64,000 nucleotides of DNA from Decorospora gaudefroyi (lineage: Eukaryota > Ascomycota > Dothideomycetes > Pleosporales > Pleosporaceae). Positions 1 to 10,877 of this stretch are shown here, one piece after another. The notes below the pieces were generated by a model. The model made no database searches. It worked only from the letters and a program-made list of their open reading frames with translations, and had not been told where the DNA came from. A program made the position numbers and the translations under genes. Location: contig ML975309.1 of the NCBI GenBank assembly GCA_010015605.1, positions 92,833-156,832 of the forward strand, read 5' to 3'. Within the stretch, counting starts at the first letter, position 1. The number at the start of each line of letters is the position of its first letter.

Positions 1-68
1 CTTGCGCATTATGACGCGGTAGTCGGACTTCTCTATACACCCCTCTTCAACATCCATCGCCTCCCACA

Positions 69-1620
69 ATGGCGTCGGCTGTGTTCTTCCTCGACCTCAA
101 GGGCAAGGTAAGGCGGTAAATGCGCTTGGAGGCAGCTAGATGCTGATTACCGCGCAGACCCTTCTGGCACGCAACTACAGGGGAGATATCCCCATGTCGG
201 CAGTGGAGAAGTTCCCGATCCTGCTCAGCGAGGCCGAAGACGAGAGCTCGGCCGTGCCGCCATGCTTCTCCAGCGAAGGCATCAACTACCTCTACATCCG
301 CCACAACAACCTATACCTGCTGGCCCTTACCAAGCGCAACACCAATGCCGCCGAGATCCTGCTGTTCCTGCACAAGGTGGTTGAGGTCTTTACAGAATAC
401 TTCAAGGAGCTCGAGGAGGAGAGTATAAGGGACAACTTTGTCGTCATCTACGAGCTGCTGGACGAAATGATGGACTTTGGCTACCCACAAACAACCGAGA
501 CCAAGATATTGCAAGAGTATGGCTCTCCCCCACGTCTATAGGCCAATGGTATGCTTACAAGGTGCCTCAGGTATATCACACAAGAGTCACACAAGCTCGA
601 GGTCCAAGCCCAAGCACGGCCGCCTATCGCAGTCACAAACGCCGTCAGCTGGCGAAGCGAAGGGATCCGCTACCGCAAAAACGAAGTCTTCCTCGACGTC
701 ATCGAATCCCTCAACCTCCTCGTTTCCGCGACGGGCAGCGTGCTACGGTCTGAGATCCTGGGCGCTGTCAAGATGAAGTGCTACCTCTCGGGCATGCCTG
801 AGCTGCGCCTGGGGCTGAACGACAAGGCCATGTTTGAGACAACGGGACGGGCCACACGAGGGAAGTCTGTCGAGATGGAAGACGTCAAGTTCCACCAGTG
901 CGTGCGCTTGTCGAGATTTGAAAACGACCGGACCATCAGCTTTATTCCGCCGGATGGCGAGTTCGAGCTCATGAGCTACCGCCTGAACACGCAGGTCAAG
1001 CCGCTCATCTGGGTTGAGTGCATAGTGGAGAGTCATTCAGGCAGCAGGATAGAGTACATGTTGAAGGTAGCCATACTCACCGCCATTGACAGTACTCAAG
1101 GCTAACGCTCCACAGGCGCGAGCACAGTTTAAGCGACGAAGCACAGCCAATAACGTGCAAATCTCGATACCCGTCCCCGAAGACGCAGACACACCGCGCT
1201 TCCGGACGAACATTGGTACCGTACACTATGCTCCCGAGACGTCGTCCATTGTATGGAAGATCAAGCAGTTTGGCGGTGGTAAGGAGTTCCTCATGCGCGC
1301 CGAACTCGGTCTACCCTCAGTCCGGGGCGACGACGAGAAGGGCGGGGGTATGATGGGCGGATTCGGTGGCAGTATGGGCGGTGTCGGCGCCGGAAAGGCG
1401 AAGCGACCCATCAACGTCAAATTCGAGATTCCTTACTTTACCACTTCGGGGATTCAGGTTCGCTATCTGAAAATCATCGAGCCAAAGGCAAGTCGTCACC
1501 CTCTTGGTGTATATGGCATAGGTGCTAACACTGGCTCAGCTGCAATACCCGTCGCTGCCTTGGGTGCGCTACATCACACAGTCGGGCGATATCGCCGTGC
1601 GATTACCGGACGTGAACTAG
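69..1620 (+). CDS. apm1: AP-1 clathrin adaptor complex subunit mu
   Basis: Medium (mu) subunit of the AP-1 adaptor, which sorts cargo with YxxPhi signals into clathrin vesicles at the trans-Golgi and endosomes. Five exons: 69-107, 158-516, 571-1066, 1116-1487, 1540-1620, giving 448 aa, the usual mu1 length. The start MASAVFFLDLKGK is typical of mu1. A longin-like domain fills about residues 1-140 (RNYRGDIPMSAVEKF, then YLYIRHNNLYLLALTKRN). The mu homology domain follows from about residue 160 (RNEVFLDVIE-type start, SFIPPDGEFELMSYRL, C-terminal GDIAVRLPDVN). The last intron has a GC-AG boundary (AAG|GCAAGT). A Gly/Met-rich insert (GGGMMGGFGGSMGGVGAGK) sits in the mu homology domain. The family call is secure from sequence; function is by homology. 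Confidence 0.95.
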
Positions 1621-2160
1621 CTGGAGCTGTACAGCTCAATGGCGTTGAATATACCAATACAAATGATACACATTCTGTCACAATGAACATTTCTACACTG
1701 TTAATACCTATGCAACTATCAGGTGGCGTGGAGCGACGTCTGGGGAAGGAATATCCGGGAAGCGAAGGGACCGGGGTGCTTATCTGCCAAGTGCATGGGC
1801 GTCGAATGACAGCTTGCGGCGTCTAAGAACTGTAACATTTGATTGGAATTCGCTAACGCCTGTCCGCGAGGCTGGTAGAAGAAGGTCTTTTCGACAGAGG
1901 CTTCGAGGCTCATGGTGGCGTTCCTCCTAGTCACCTCGTGGCACTTGGCTCGCACACTTAGCAGTCTTTTCCGTCTACACGTTATCTTATCGTAACTATC
2001 AACGGAACTAATCGCTTTTGGATACGGGAGATCAGCATATTTTACTGCTGAAGCATAAAGAGGCGCCTGTGTCCGTCTCGCGAGCAAACAGACAAAGGAC
2101 TTTGGTTTCCTCGCCCTCTCCCCCGCTTCTGACGTTCGACGGTAGGCACTTGATTGCAAG
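1621..2160. other. Intergenic region between apm1 and the permease
   Basis: 3' flank of apm1 and 5' flank of the NCS1 permease, both on +. Reading frames here are short and resemble no protein I know. No repeat or RNA seen. Confidence 0.5.
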
Positions 2161-4065
2161 ATGCCGATCATTGAGAAGCCCCATTGGACGGTCAGGGTTG
2201 AACAGCCCGAATCCGCTTTTGCGGAAGGGAATTCACGGTGGTGAGCATCTATTCCTTGGACATGGAGATGGGAAGAGACTGGCTGAATATCTTTGGTTTA
2301 GGACGAACAAAGATCTCGACCCTGTGCCCAGGCATGCGAGGAAGTGGGGCGTCACAAGCTTCATCTCCTATTGGATCTCGGATGCATTCAAGTAAGCATT
2401 ACTCAAAACAACATCTTGCAAAAAGTATGACAAGGAAACTCCGTTTCTCTAACAGGCATTGAAGCGCGGCAACATGGCAGTTCGCATCCTCCATCATAGC
2501 AATCGGTAACTGTATTCCCCCCATCCCCACTGCTCCCTTTCTCACGCCAAACAGGTCTCACGTGGCGCGAATCCCTCGGCATCGTAGCCCTCTCCTTCTT
2601 CATCATCTCCTTCGTAATCGCCCTCAACGGCGCCATCGGGGTCCTCCACCACGTGCCCTTCCCCGTCATCGCGCGCGCCTCATGGGGCTTTTGGGGCTCC
2701 TACCTAGCCATCATCTCGCGCGCCATTCTCGCCATCTTCTGGTTCGCGATCCAAAACATGAACGGGGCTAATTCGGTGCGCGTCATGATTGCCGCCATCT
2801 GGCCGAGTTTTGCGACTATCAAGAATGGGATTCCCGAAGCGGAGGGGATCGATACGCCGACCATGGTTAGTTTCTTTTTGTTCTGGCTCGTGAGCTTGCC
2901 GTGGTTGTGTATGCATCCGAATCAGTTGCGGTGGCTGTTTATGATCAAGAGTGTGGTTGTGCCGGTGGCGTGGATTGCGATACTAGTGTGGGCGCTTGTG
3001 AGTACCAAGGGGGAGGGGGATATGTGGGATCAGAAGGCTACGATTACGGGGAGTGCGTATTCCTGGGCTTTCCTCTCCTCCCTTACCAGCGTCATTGGTA
3101 ACTATGCAACCCTGAGCGTCAACCAGGTAAGTCTTTTTTGCCTCAAAAACCCCAAATCCCCTAGTGTATACTTGGGTAAAAATGTGCCATATTGCTAACA
3201 AACATGCCCCTTAAAAAAGTCCGACTTCTCGCGCTACTCCCGCGTTAGCGTAAAGTGGCAACTCATCTACGTGCCGCTTCTCCCCCTAATCTTCACCTTC
3301 ATATCCTTCATCGGCGTAGCCGCCACATCCGCAGGCGCCGTAAAATACGGAACCATAGACTGGGACCCCATGGCCCTCATCTCCAACTGGCCCTCCCGCG
3401 CCGCCCGCTTCTTCGCCGCCTTCAGCTTCGCCCTCGCCGCCCTCGGCGTCAACATCTCCGCCAACTCGCTCTCAGCCGCAAACGACCTCACCGCCCTCTT
3501 CCCCCAGTACATCAACATCCGCCGCGGCCAGCTGCTCTGCGCAGTCCTCTGCTGGGCCCTCGTGCCCTGGAAAATTCTAGCCTCGGCGGGTAGCTTCCTC
3601 AACTTTATGGCTGCGTACGCCATCTTCTTGGGTCCGATTGCGGCGATAATGGTGACGGATTTCTGGGTCGTGCATCACGCTCGCTACGATACGTTGGCGC
3701 TGTACCAGCGCCATGGCATTTATGCGTACACGGCTGGATGCAACTGGCGGGCCGTCGTAGCGTTTCTTGTCGGCGTGGGACCGAATCTGCCGGGCTTCAT
3801 TCAGAGCATTAATCCGGATATTGATGCTGGTGTCGGCGCTAGACCGTATGCGTTTGGATGGCTGCTGGGCTTCTCGGCTACGGCGCTAGTTTATGTGGTT
3901 TTGGAGCTGTGGGTTGCGCCGCCTAGGGACACGTTTATTCAGAGGTCGGTGCTGCCGGATGAGGTGTATGATGCGCAGGGTGGGGTGGATGAGGGGGTTA
4001 GTGTGGAGAGTGGAGGGGAGGGGGAGAAGGGCGGGTGGAAGGAGAGGATGAGTCGGATTTTGTAG
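2161..4065 (+). CDS. NCS1 family nucleobase/allantoin-type permease (Fur-like)
   Basis: Plasma-membrane importer of the NCS1 family, Fur type (relatives carry uracil, allantoin, uridine or thiamine; the substrate cannot be read here). Five exons: 2161-2240, 2302-2391, 2465-2505, 2555-3126, 3220-4065, giving 542 aa with about 12 membrane segments. The N-terminal hallmark WTNKDLDPVP is created by the first splice. Next come the family signatures FISYWISDAFNAATWQ and RASWGFWGSYLAIISRAILA, then SDFSRYSR at the exon 4-5 junction. The C-terminal tail is Glu/Gly-rich and cytosolic. Starting at 2161 gives the short cytosolic tail usual for the family. The third acceptor (GAAG|CG at 2463-2464) is not the first AG after the branch region; the earlier CAG at 2453-2455 would bring in a stop. 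Confidence 0.92.
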
Positions 4066-4248
4066 GGGGGCGGTGGGAAGTGAAGACTGGGGGAATGATG
4101 GGTTGGGAAAGGGAAGAGATGAGATAGACCCGCTTGATTAAACTTCTTCTCGTACGTACTTAACTAGCGTATCCCATTATCCTTGCCCAGCCTCCAGTTT
4201 CTCAGTCCCAAACCATGCACACACACCTCCAACCAACCAAACTCCCCC

Positions 4249-4958
4249 CTACAACCCCCCAACCACCCCCACCAAAACGCCCAAAACCAACATCCCCACC
4301 CCGACCCTCCCCTTCCCCCCCTCCCCCTCCCCCTCCCCCTCCGGCCCCCCCTCACTCGCAGCCGCAACCCTAACCCCAAACACCGTACTAGCAGCCGGCG
4401 TCCCCCCGACCGTCCCCGTAACAACACTCGTCGCCGTCGTCCTCACCGAACACGCACTCCACGTCGTCCACGGCGCCTCCGTCCGCCAGGGCCCGACCGT
4501 CCAGCCCGGCCAGTCCGACGCCGGACACTCCGTTCCGTCCCACCAGTGAGTCCACGGCCCCGTGCGCCAGCCCGAGTTCGTGTACCACGGGAGAGAATGG
4601 GTGCCGAAGGGGGGTGCGCCGTTGGGGCCTTGTTGTTCTTGTTAGTTGGGATTGGGGGGAGGGTGGGGTAGGGTGGGGACGTACCGCCCCAGTGATGTTT
4701 ACCGCCGCCGTGGTGCTTGGGGCCCCATGGGCCTTGGCCGGGGCCGTAGGTGTAGCTTTGTGTTGGAAATGGAGCGGATGGTAATGGGGAGGGGGGGTTG
4801 CTGGCTGAGAGTAGGGAGTGGTGCATTGAGGACCAGTGCTCGTGGTGGGGGGAGGCCCATGGGGGGCCGAGATCGTTTGTTGGTGTTGGTGTTGGTGTGC
4901 TGGTTTGAGCGAGGACGACGAAGGGGAGCGCGAGAAGGGTTGTGAGTGTGGGTTTCAT
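4249..4958 (-). CDS. Trp-rich secreted protein with GPI-anchor-like tail
   Basis: Probable cell-surface protein of 217 aa; no named family recognised. Two exons (4685-4958 and 4249-4628) with an intron at 4629-4684 (GTACGT...CAAG). The start MKPTLTTLLALPFVVLAQ is a classic signal peptide. The middle is Pro/His-rich, then a Trp-dense block (LPWYTNSGWRTGPWTHWW, SDWPGWTVGPWRTEAPW) with two cysteines. A Thr/Val/Ala stretch and a Gly/Glu-rich spacer follow, and the protein ends in a short hydrophobic tail (MLVLGVLVGVVGGL), as GPI-modified fungal wall proteins do. It is convergent with the permease upstream. The long open frame on the opposite strand is a by-product of the C-rich composition. Confidence 0.75.
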
Positions 4959-6063
4959 GTTGTGTGACGTGGTTTTGTTTTTGGGTTGGTTTCTTTGAGG
5001 ATGTTTTGTTTTCTTGGGAGGGGGGTTGAGGTAGGTATTAAGTTACTAACATGGGATGAGTAGATGTAACGTGATGGTTCTATAGGTACCTAGGTACGTA
5101 GTCGCGTGAGATTTAGTATTCTCCAAAAACCGACGAACAGAAAAACTCACAAACATGCGACAGCCCCGGCCCCTTCATATAAAATCTTTTATTTACCTGG
5201 CCACACGCGTGGTTGCATGAGCTCATTCGACCCCCGTACCCAAAAAAAGTCCGCGGGGTCCCGCGAGCCTCGAGGTACCTACATCAGCTCACCCACATAT
5301 TTGCGTATCTACCTTGCGTAGGAAATGGTCACGATGATACGCGACAAGCTTACGCGTCGGAAAGCTTGCGTAAGTCGGTCTTGGTAGCGTACATGCCCCA
5401 CGGACTCCTTCGCTGCTCTCAGTAGTGGGTGTGGTGTGTGACGAACGCAAGGTGGTGATGCAGGGCAAGAGGCGTTACCGTAGAGTAAGTAGTACGAGAT
5501 CCAGAAGCCACAAACCCCAACAAAACAAATCGTTGATTGGAAGATAAGAATAAAATAGTATGTGGACCGCTAAGACGAGGTGATTCCAAGAAAAAAAAAA
5601 TTATACGCGGCCTGTTCTGTCTGATGACATGCGTAAGTGTGTGTGTGTTTCGGAGAATGGAGGTGGGGAGAAAACGCGGAGGTAGGTAGGTACGGTACGG
5701 TGCCTGCCACTTTGGCTTTGTATATGTCGGCAATTATTAGACGTGCGTCATGCCTTCCCCCAATACCTAGTGAGCTCTGTAATTCAACCAAGCTGCAAGA
5801 ACAATTTTTGATCGCCCTCAAGCTTCGTAACCTTTTCGTCAGAGATGCGCAGTTTTGGGTGAGACGCAAGAGTGAAGACGTTTGTGGGATGGAACTCCGG
5901 TTGTCGATCAATCGGGGTCAACGGAGGGACCAACACCGACGAGATTGTCACGCTACCGGTGACAACACTGCTGCTGCATGACCACAAGCAATCAAAGTTC
6001 AGACTGGTTTGAGACGGTGTAATTTAAGTATGTCATCATATTCATCGTTGCCAAACCATTGCT
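4959..6063. other. Intergenic, no gene supported
   Basis: Promoter side of the GPI-tailed gene (-) and 3' flank of the AMP-binding gene (-). Frames here are short and of random composition. Confidence 0.5.
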
Positions 6064-7866
6064 TTACGCATACGCCAACGTATGATCGTCCCGAATGGTG
6101 GCATTCACACCCAGAAACGCTTGACCACCAGCCACCGACGAGCCAGTAACAACGAGCTCTCCCATGGACTGTTCATCAGTGGTCTCCAACTGAGGTGTGT
6201 CCTTGAGCTTGATCTCCACACAACTCAGCGGCACACCGAAGTGACTGTGCTTGGTCGATGGCTTCTCTTCCCTCCTGTAATCATAGATGTTCGTCTGTGC
6301 AACTGCGCCGGCTACCTTGGCTGTCGTCAAGGCATAAGCGATGCGTGCCTTTGTGTATATGCGAAGGTCTGAGAGATCTTCTGAGCTTAGCGGGGGCGTA
6401 TTCAACCCCTGACGCTCCGAGACGAAAAGCAGACGTAGTTTGCCTGGCGTGGTGCCGATACTAGCTCTTGCTGGTGCAATGAGCTTGGTCAGAAATGTGT
6501 CAGTAGGCAGTCGACCAGCGGTCAACATACGAGTCTCTACATAGTGCGCAAACTTCTGAAGAGCAGACGTGGTGGATTCTTTGGTGGTGCTGTGTAGTTT
6601 CGCGGCTGTTTCGGCAGAGACGACTGCGACAGTAGGAGCGATGGAGCGAGCTGCCAGGGTAAGATCGACGCCCGGACCGGCGACTGACTGGATAATGACT
6701 GTGGCGTGAGAGAACAAGGCAGCAAGGGTCAAGCATAGGCAGTAGGAGTGCGTGAAGGTGTCGGCAGGGAGGAATGTGTCGGAAGCATTGAGACGATGTG
6801 CCAGAGGCAACGAGGTGATGAGCGCACCTACGGCGGCAGTCAATTTCTACTCTCGTCAGCGGATGAAGAATGTAAAAAAATGCTATGGACACGTACCTGC
6901 TGTGTGAACTCGACGGTCTCGGCGTGTTTGCCAACAGCTTCCTGCCACAGAAAGACGACACCGGGAGGTTTGGCCGGAGTCGAAGGCAGTGTTGCATGAA
7001 TACTCTTCTGTTCCTGCACAAGCTCATGCCAGACAGCTACATCCATCTTTCCTCCGATACCCTCTGGTACCTCGCTCCAGTCCATGTGCCTACTGGTCTT
7101 CTCCACGGTCCAGATGATGGACCGAAGACTGGATGCGCCTTGGCTGACTTCGGCAAGCGGGACGGAGCCGGCCTCGGCAATCAAGGCGTCGGCTCCTGTC
7201 TGGACAAGAAGCTCGACCAGGGTCAGGTGTGGCTGGTTGTAGGGGATCAGGATGGGCGTGAAGCCGTAGAAGGCGCCGGCGAAGAGGGCACACAGAAATT
7301 CGAGGCTGTTGGGCAGGTAGATGGCTACTCGCGTGGCACCACGATCTTGCAGGTGCTTGCCAGCAATAGCAATCTCCATGGTAATGTCATCGACCTTGTG
7401 CTGCGTAACACCTTCCTTGCCGAAGACGGTCATGATGTGTGCGGTCCCGGTGGAGGTCGCACCCTTCTCGAGCGGAATTTCGCCTGTGACGCGACGCCAG
7501 ATGTCGCGAAGGTCGCCATCTTTGCCGGCCGAGTACATGGGCGTGCCGGGTGGCCTTACAGCAAGGCCGGTTCGGAGCGGATCTGGCAGACGTCAGTTGC
7601 ATACACAACAAAGATTCAGAGGAGCAGTATGTACAGCCATGAGGGGTTTCGGGAGCCCGATAGACGGCAGATTCGCGCGGCTGCCTCACATAGGACGCCT
7701 GTGCCTGTCTTGCGAGCAGTAGAGGGTGCGTGTCAGCATCGGCACTGTCGTAGATGATCCAGCCCAGGAATCCGACGATGCTGAAGGCAAGTGCGGTGGT
7801 ATAGACGTTCCAGCCCGTGAGTAGGCCGGAGATGGCGCCATCAAGCTGTTCGAGGAGTCCCGCCAT
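6064..7866 (-). CDS. Degenerate AMP-binding (acyl-CoA-synthetase-like) protein, membrane anchored
   Basis: Member of the ANL/acyl-CoA-synthetase fold that looks catalytically compromised. Three exons: 7635-7866, 6897-7582, 6064-6846, giving 566 aa. One membrane segment lies at about residues 20-40 (YTTALAFSIVGFLGWIIY). ANL-like blocks follow: KHLQDRGATRVAIYLPNS, EFLCALFAGAFYGF, and a late HFGVPLSCVEIKLKDTP / GELVVTG segment. The Ser/Thr/Gly-rich ATP loop (TSGTTGxPKG type) should follow about residue 280, but the sequence reads PPGVVFLWQEAVGKHAETV. The protein also stops soon after GELVV, so the conserved ADP-forming Asp and the C-terminal Lys domain are absent. Full-length fungal long-chain CoA ligases are near 650-700 aa. 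A lipid-related regulatory or scaffold role is only a guess. Confidence 0.8.
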
Positions 7867-8201
7867 GGTGCAAGTTATAAGTTCGTGTCATGTTTCCAAC
7901 CTTGGCTGAGTTGCGGGATGACGGCGGGGGTGAAGGTTGGAGCAGCTAGCGAGGGACCAGGGACCCCTGTCGAGGCCAGAACGCCCGGCCCTGCCTTGGA
8001 TCGCTCCTGCCAAAACATCGTTGCTGCACACCATCATGACTCCGTGATAGCCACTGCACCCGAAGAAAACACTAACTACTAACCCAACAGCACAGCGAGC
8101 CTGAATCCCGGCGCATCGCCATCTCGGACTCACCCGACGCCAATTTCGGGCCAAACAAACGATCCAAACAATCAACTTGAAGTGCTTCACGCCTAGGCAA
8201 C
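7867..8201. promoter_or_regulatory. Divergent promoter, AMP-binding gene / pom34
   Basis: 335 bp shared between two divergent start codons. No clear TATA element seen. Confidence 0.5.
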
Positions 8202-9092
8202 ATGTCAGTCGCTAGATACACGCAACCCGCGACACCGCAGACCCCTACCACGCCCGCCGCGCAGACAGAACAGCCCTACACGCCCAATGGCTCGTGGAGA
8301 CACCCCAAGTTTGACGAGATCGCACGCCGCCAGTATGCGACCACGTTCGACGAGCGCAACGTCAGCGCCGTCGTCCTCAATGCCAGCTTCCTCTTCCTGT
8401 CTGTATACGGTAATAGCGTCACCTCAAAGGTGAAGCTACTGGACTACGCAGCGTAAGCTACCTCTTCAGACCAACAAAGAAGCCTCCCACTAAACCACGC
8501 CAGAACCCCCATAAACGCCGTCGTCAAGGCCGTCCCATACAGCAACTGGGCCGTGCTTCTCGTCCAGCTGGTATTCGCCGCCAACATCGTCCTCGCCTTC
8601 CTTCCCCTCGTCCGCCGCTACTACCCCGACGACATCGCCGATATACCCCTCACGCCATCGCAACGCGCCGCAATGGGCCTGAAAGCCGGTGTTCATGCGC
8701 CTCCGACCCCGGGCTCCGCATATGCATCACCCAACTTCGTTACACCACCGCGTTATCAGCGATCCACACCACGTAGCAGCAGCTTCAGCAACCACGAGAA
8801 CTCGCAAGGCATGAGCGGCAGCCCGCGCGGAAGCCTCGCCAGATCGACGTCCAACTCGCCCTTTGCGCCGAACAACACCGGTAGTCCACTCTTCCAGAGA
8901 ACACTCAGTGGATCTGCGACGAGGCGGCTGAGCCAGGGAAGTCCGATGGGAAGCATTTTGTTTAGTGATAGCTCGAGCAGTATGACACCGGGTACGCCTA
9001 CACCATCTACCGGCAGAGCGAGTGTAGGGTTGAACAACAAGTGGTTGTACGAGAAGCGTCGGGATAGCCCGAAGACCGGTGTGTTCATGTAA
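8202..9092 (+). CDS. pom34: Nuclear pore complex membrane protein Pom34
   Basis: Membrane nucleoporin of the NPCC/Pom34 family, which anchors the pore ring in the pore membrane with Pom152 and Ndc1. Two exons (8202-8452 and 8504-9092), 279 aa. There are two hydrophobic segments, one around ERNVSAVVLNASFLFLSVYG and one around NWAVLLVQLVFAANIVLAFL, as expected for Pom34. The C-terminal half is a Ser/Pro/Gly-rich, nucleoplasm- or cytoplasm-facing tail with TPGTPTPSTGRAS-type sites. The splice GC|GTAAGC...CAG|A rebuilds DYAATPINAVVKAVPYSNW. The identity rests on the two-TM layout and the conserved GSWRHPKFDEI and VPYSNW segments. Confidence 0.85.
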
Positions 9093-9392
9093 CGAACGGC
9101 ACTGGCACAGCAGGAGAAGATAGGAAATGAAAACACATCGCTTTATACCCTGATATATCGCGCCGGCGTTTGGGACCGTTTTGTACCTTGTTTAGCATAG
9201 CTCGAGCTACCTGCTCCATGTACGATACATAATACAGAGAGAGTGGAATCCTTCAAAACATCCACCGCGCACTACAAGAGACAGCGCCCTTGCCCGTTCC
9301 AAAAACGTCCGCCCCTCAAATATGTACAAGAATTTTCCTCGTGTCGCAACCGCATGCCTCATCCAACCCCATCCATGTACTGCAGGCCCGCC
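9093..9392. other. Convergent 3' flank
   Basis: Joint 3' region of pom34 (+) and the DUF4748-like gene (-). Nothing else seen. Confidence 0.5.
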
Positions 9393-9889
9393 TCATGAAA
9401 ACCGATCCCCCTTCCGACTCCGATAAACATCACTAGCCTCATACTTACTCTTCTCCCCCACCGCCTGCCTCTCATCCTCAGGCGCATGCCGCGTCGGCGC
9501 CGGATCCTGACTAGCCTGCATCGACGGATTGCCTCCGCCCTCCATTTCCTGCCCCCTCCCTATCCCCTTCGCCGTCGGATTCAACGGCGTTGTAGTCGCC
9601 CCCGAGTTCTGTATCCCATGTTCGAGTTCGTATATTCGTATCCGTTTCTGGCGATCTTGTTCTGCTTTTGTGGCTCGGTCGGCGTTTATGCTTCGTTTCG
9701 CGAAGATGTAGGCTCCGCCTCCTGCTACTATTAGGGTTGCCCAGCCGTAGCTGGGTGGAGGGGTTAGATTTGTGTTGTGTGGTTGGTGTGGTGGGCGACG
9801 TACTAGACGGATTTGATCTGTGGGTGGTTTTGGATTAGGAGGTGGTGAGGGAGGGAGGGAGGGGGATTGGGGGGGCTTACTGTGTTCAT
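9393..9889 (-). CDS. Small single-pass membrane protein, DUF4748-like, with two microexons
   Basis: 126-aa protein of unknown function resembling the fungal DUF4748 family. Three exons: 9881-9889 (9 nt), 9804-9817 (14 nt), 9393-9750. Both introns are canonical (GTAAGC...CAG and GTACGT...CAG) and the joins give MNTIKSVYYGWATLIVAG. One membrane segment (YGWATLIVAGGGAYIFAK) is followed by a basic, charged helix (SINADRATKAEQDRQKR) and an acidic, Gln-rich tail, as in small inner-membrane or ER proteins. The frame is open upstream of 9889 as Pro/Ser-rich low complexity, so a longer first exon cannot be excluded. The compact start fits a short-N-tail membrane protein better. Confidence 0.75.
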
Positions 9890-10333
9890 GGTTGGTGGGG
9901 AATGGGAGGATTGGGGGGTTGTTTGAGTGCGAGGGGGGTTTTGGGAGCTTTTGAGGGTGCTGGGTGTGGTCTGATCGTTGGAGGGTAGGTAGGGTTGCGC
10001 GGAAATGGTTCGGCGATGCGTGGGGGCTGGAGATGGTTGTGGCGCACCACTGGACTCACTAGGTACGTCACATTGCGCCACAGTTTGCTGCATCGCTTGG
10101 TACCGACTCCAACTTCGCCAGACTACGTACGTACATCAAGATACTTTTAATGTTGGAGTATACTCATCGCTCACCATGCGGACCAGGCCTGCAGGATCTA
10201 CTGCTCAAGCTATTTCAACGTCATCTTGCGTGAGCTCAATACCTACCTGCCATGGGCATTCCGCGCGCGTGGTTTGAGACTTGAGGCTCGTTAACCCTAG
10301 GTTACACAGGAAAGTCTCTACCTATCTTCTCTC
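9890..10333. other. Intergenic / 5' flank of the DUF4748-like gene
   Basis: G/T-rich stretch, then mixed sequence. No supported gene. Confidence 0.45.
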
Positions 10334-10877
10334 GTGCCTCCTTTCCGCGCAGACAGACGGAGTATTCCAGCCGCGTTCCCCAGCCTACTCCGTACCTCTA
10401 GCATCTTTGGCTCGTGCTCCAAGGTGGCGATGGTAGAACGATATTTCATACATTCGCGTTTTCTGTATCGACGAAAAGAATCCCTAGAAGATGCTACATG
10501 CGGGCAAGCAAATATGGCTCCCGTGCTGTACGACCATCGCAGCGACATTTCCTCTTGGTCTGCTGCCAAATATGGCAGGGTTCCACTTGAGATACAGCGT
10601 CACATGGCCATATCGCAGCGATTACTCCTGGCTCACAATACCAACATAACTAGAGCTATACTTGATGCGGCGAAAGGAGGATATGGCGACATTGTAGAGC
10701 TATTCCTGCAGAACGCTGGCGATGCCCAAGAAAACGGCTCAAGATGATTTGCGATTGCAGACGCTATACTCGACAGAATATTCGCGCATGTTTCAGTGCC
10801 TGTTGGATCATGGTGCTCGCCTACCGAGGTACCTGAAGGGGCGACGCGGGAAAACTGCTTGGGAACTGCCACGTTGA
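10334..10877 (+). pseudogene. Ankyrin-repeat gene fragment with a frameshift
   Basis: The first frame (10334-10747) ends in an ankyrin-like unit (ILDAAKGGYGDIVELFLQ) and then stops. The sequence continues as ankyrin-like in another frame from about 10731 to 10877 (YSTEYSRMFQCLLDHGARLP, then GKTAWELPR). No GT donor near the junction could explain the jump as an intron, so a 1-nt indel is likely. The N-terminal 90 residues match nothing I recognise. Best read as a decayed fragment of an ankyrin gene, a class common in Pleosporales subtelomeric and accessory DNA. Confidence 0.45.

Noticed and set aside
4183..4671. Long plus-strand Pro/Arg-rich frame
   Set aside because: Antisense shadow of the GPI-tailed gene caused by C-rich wobble bases.
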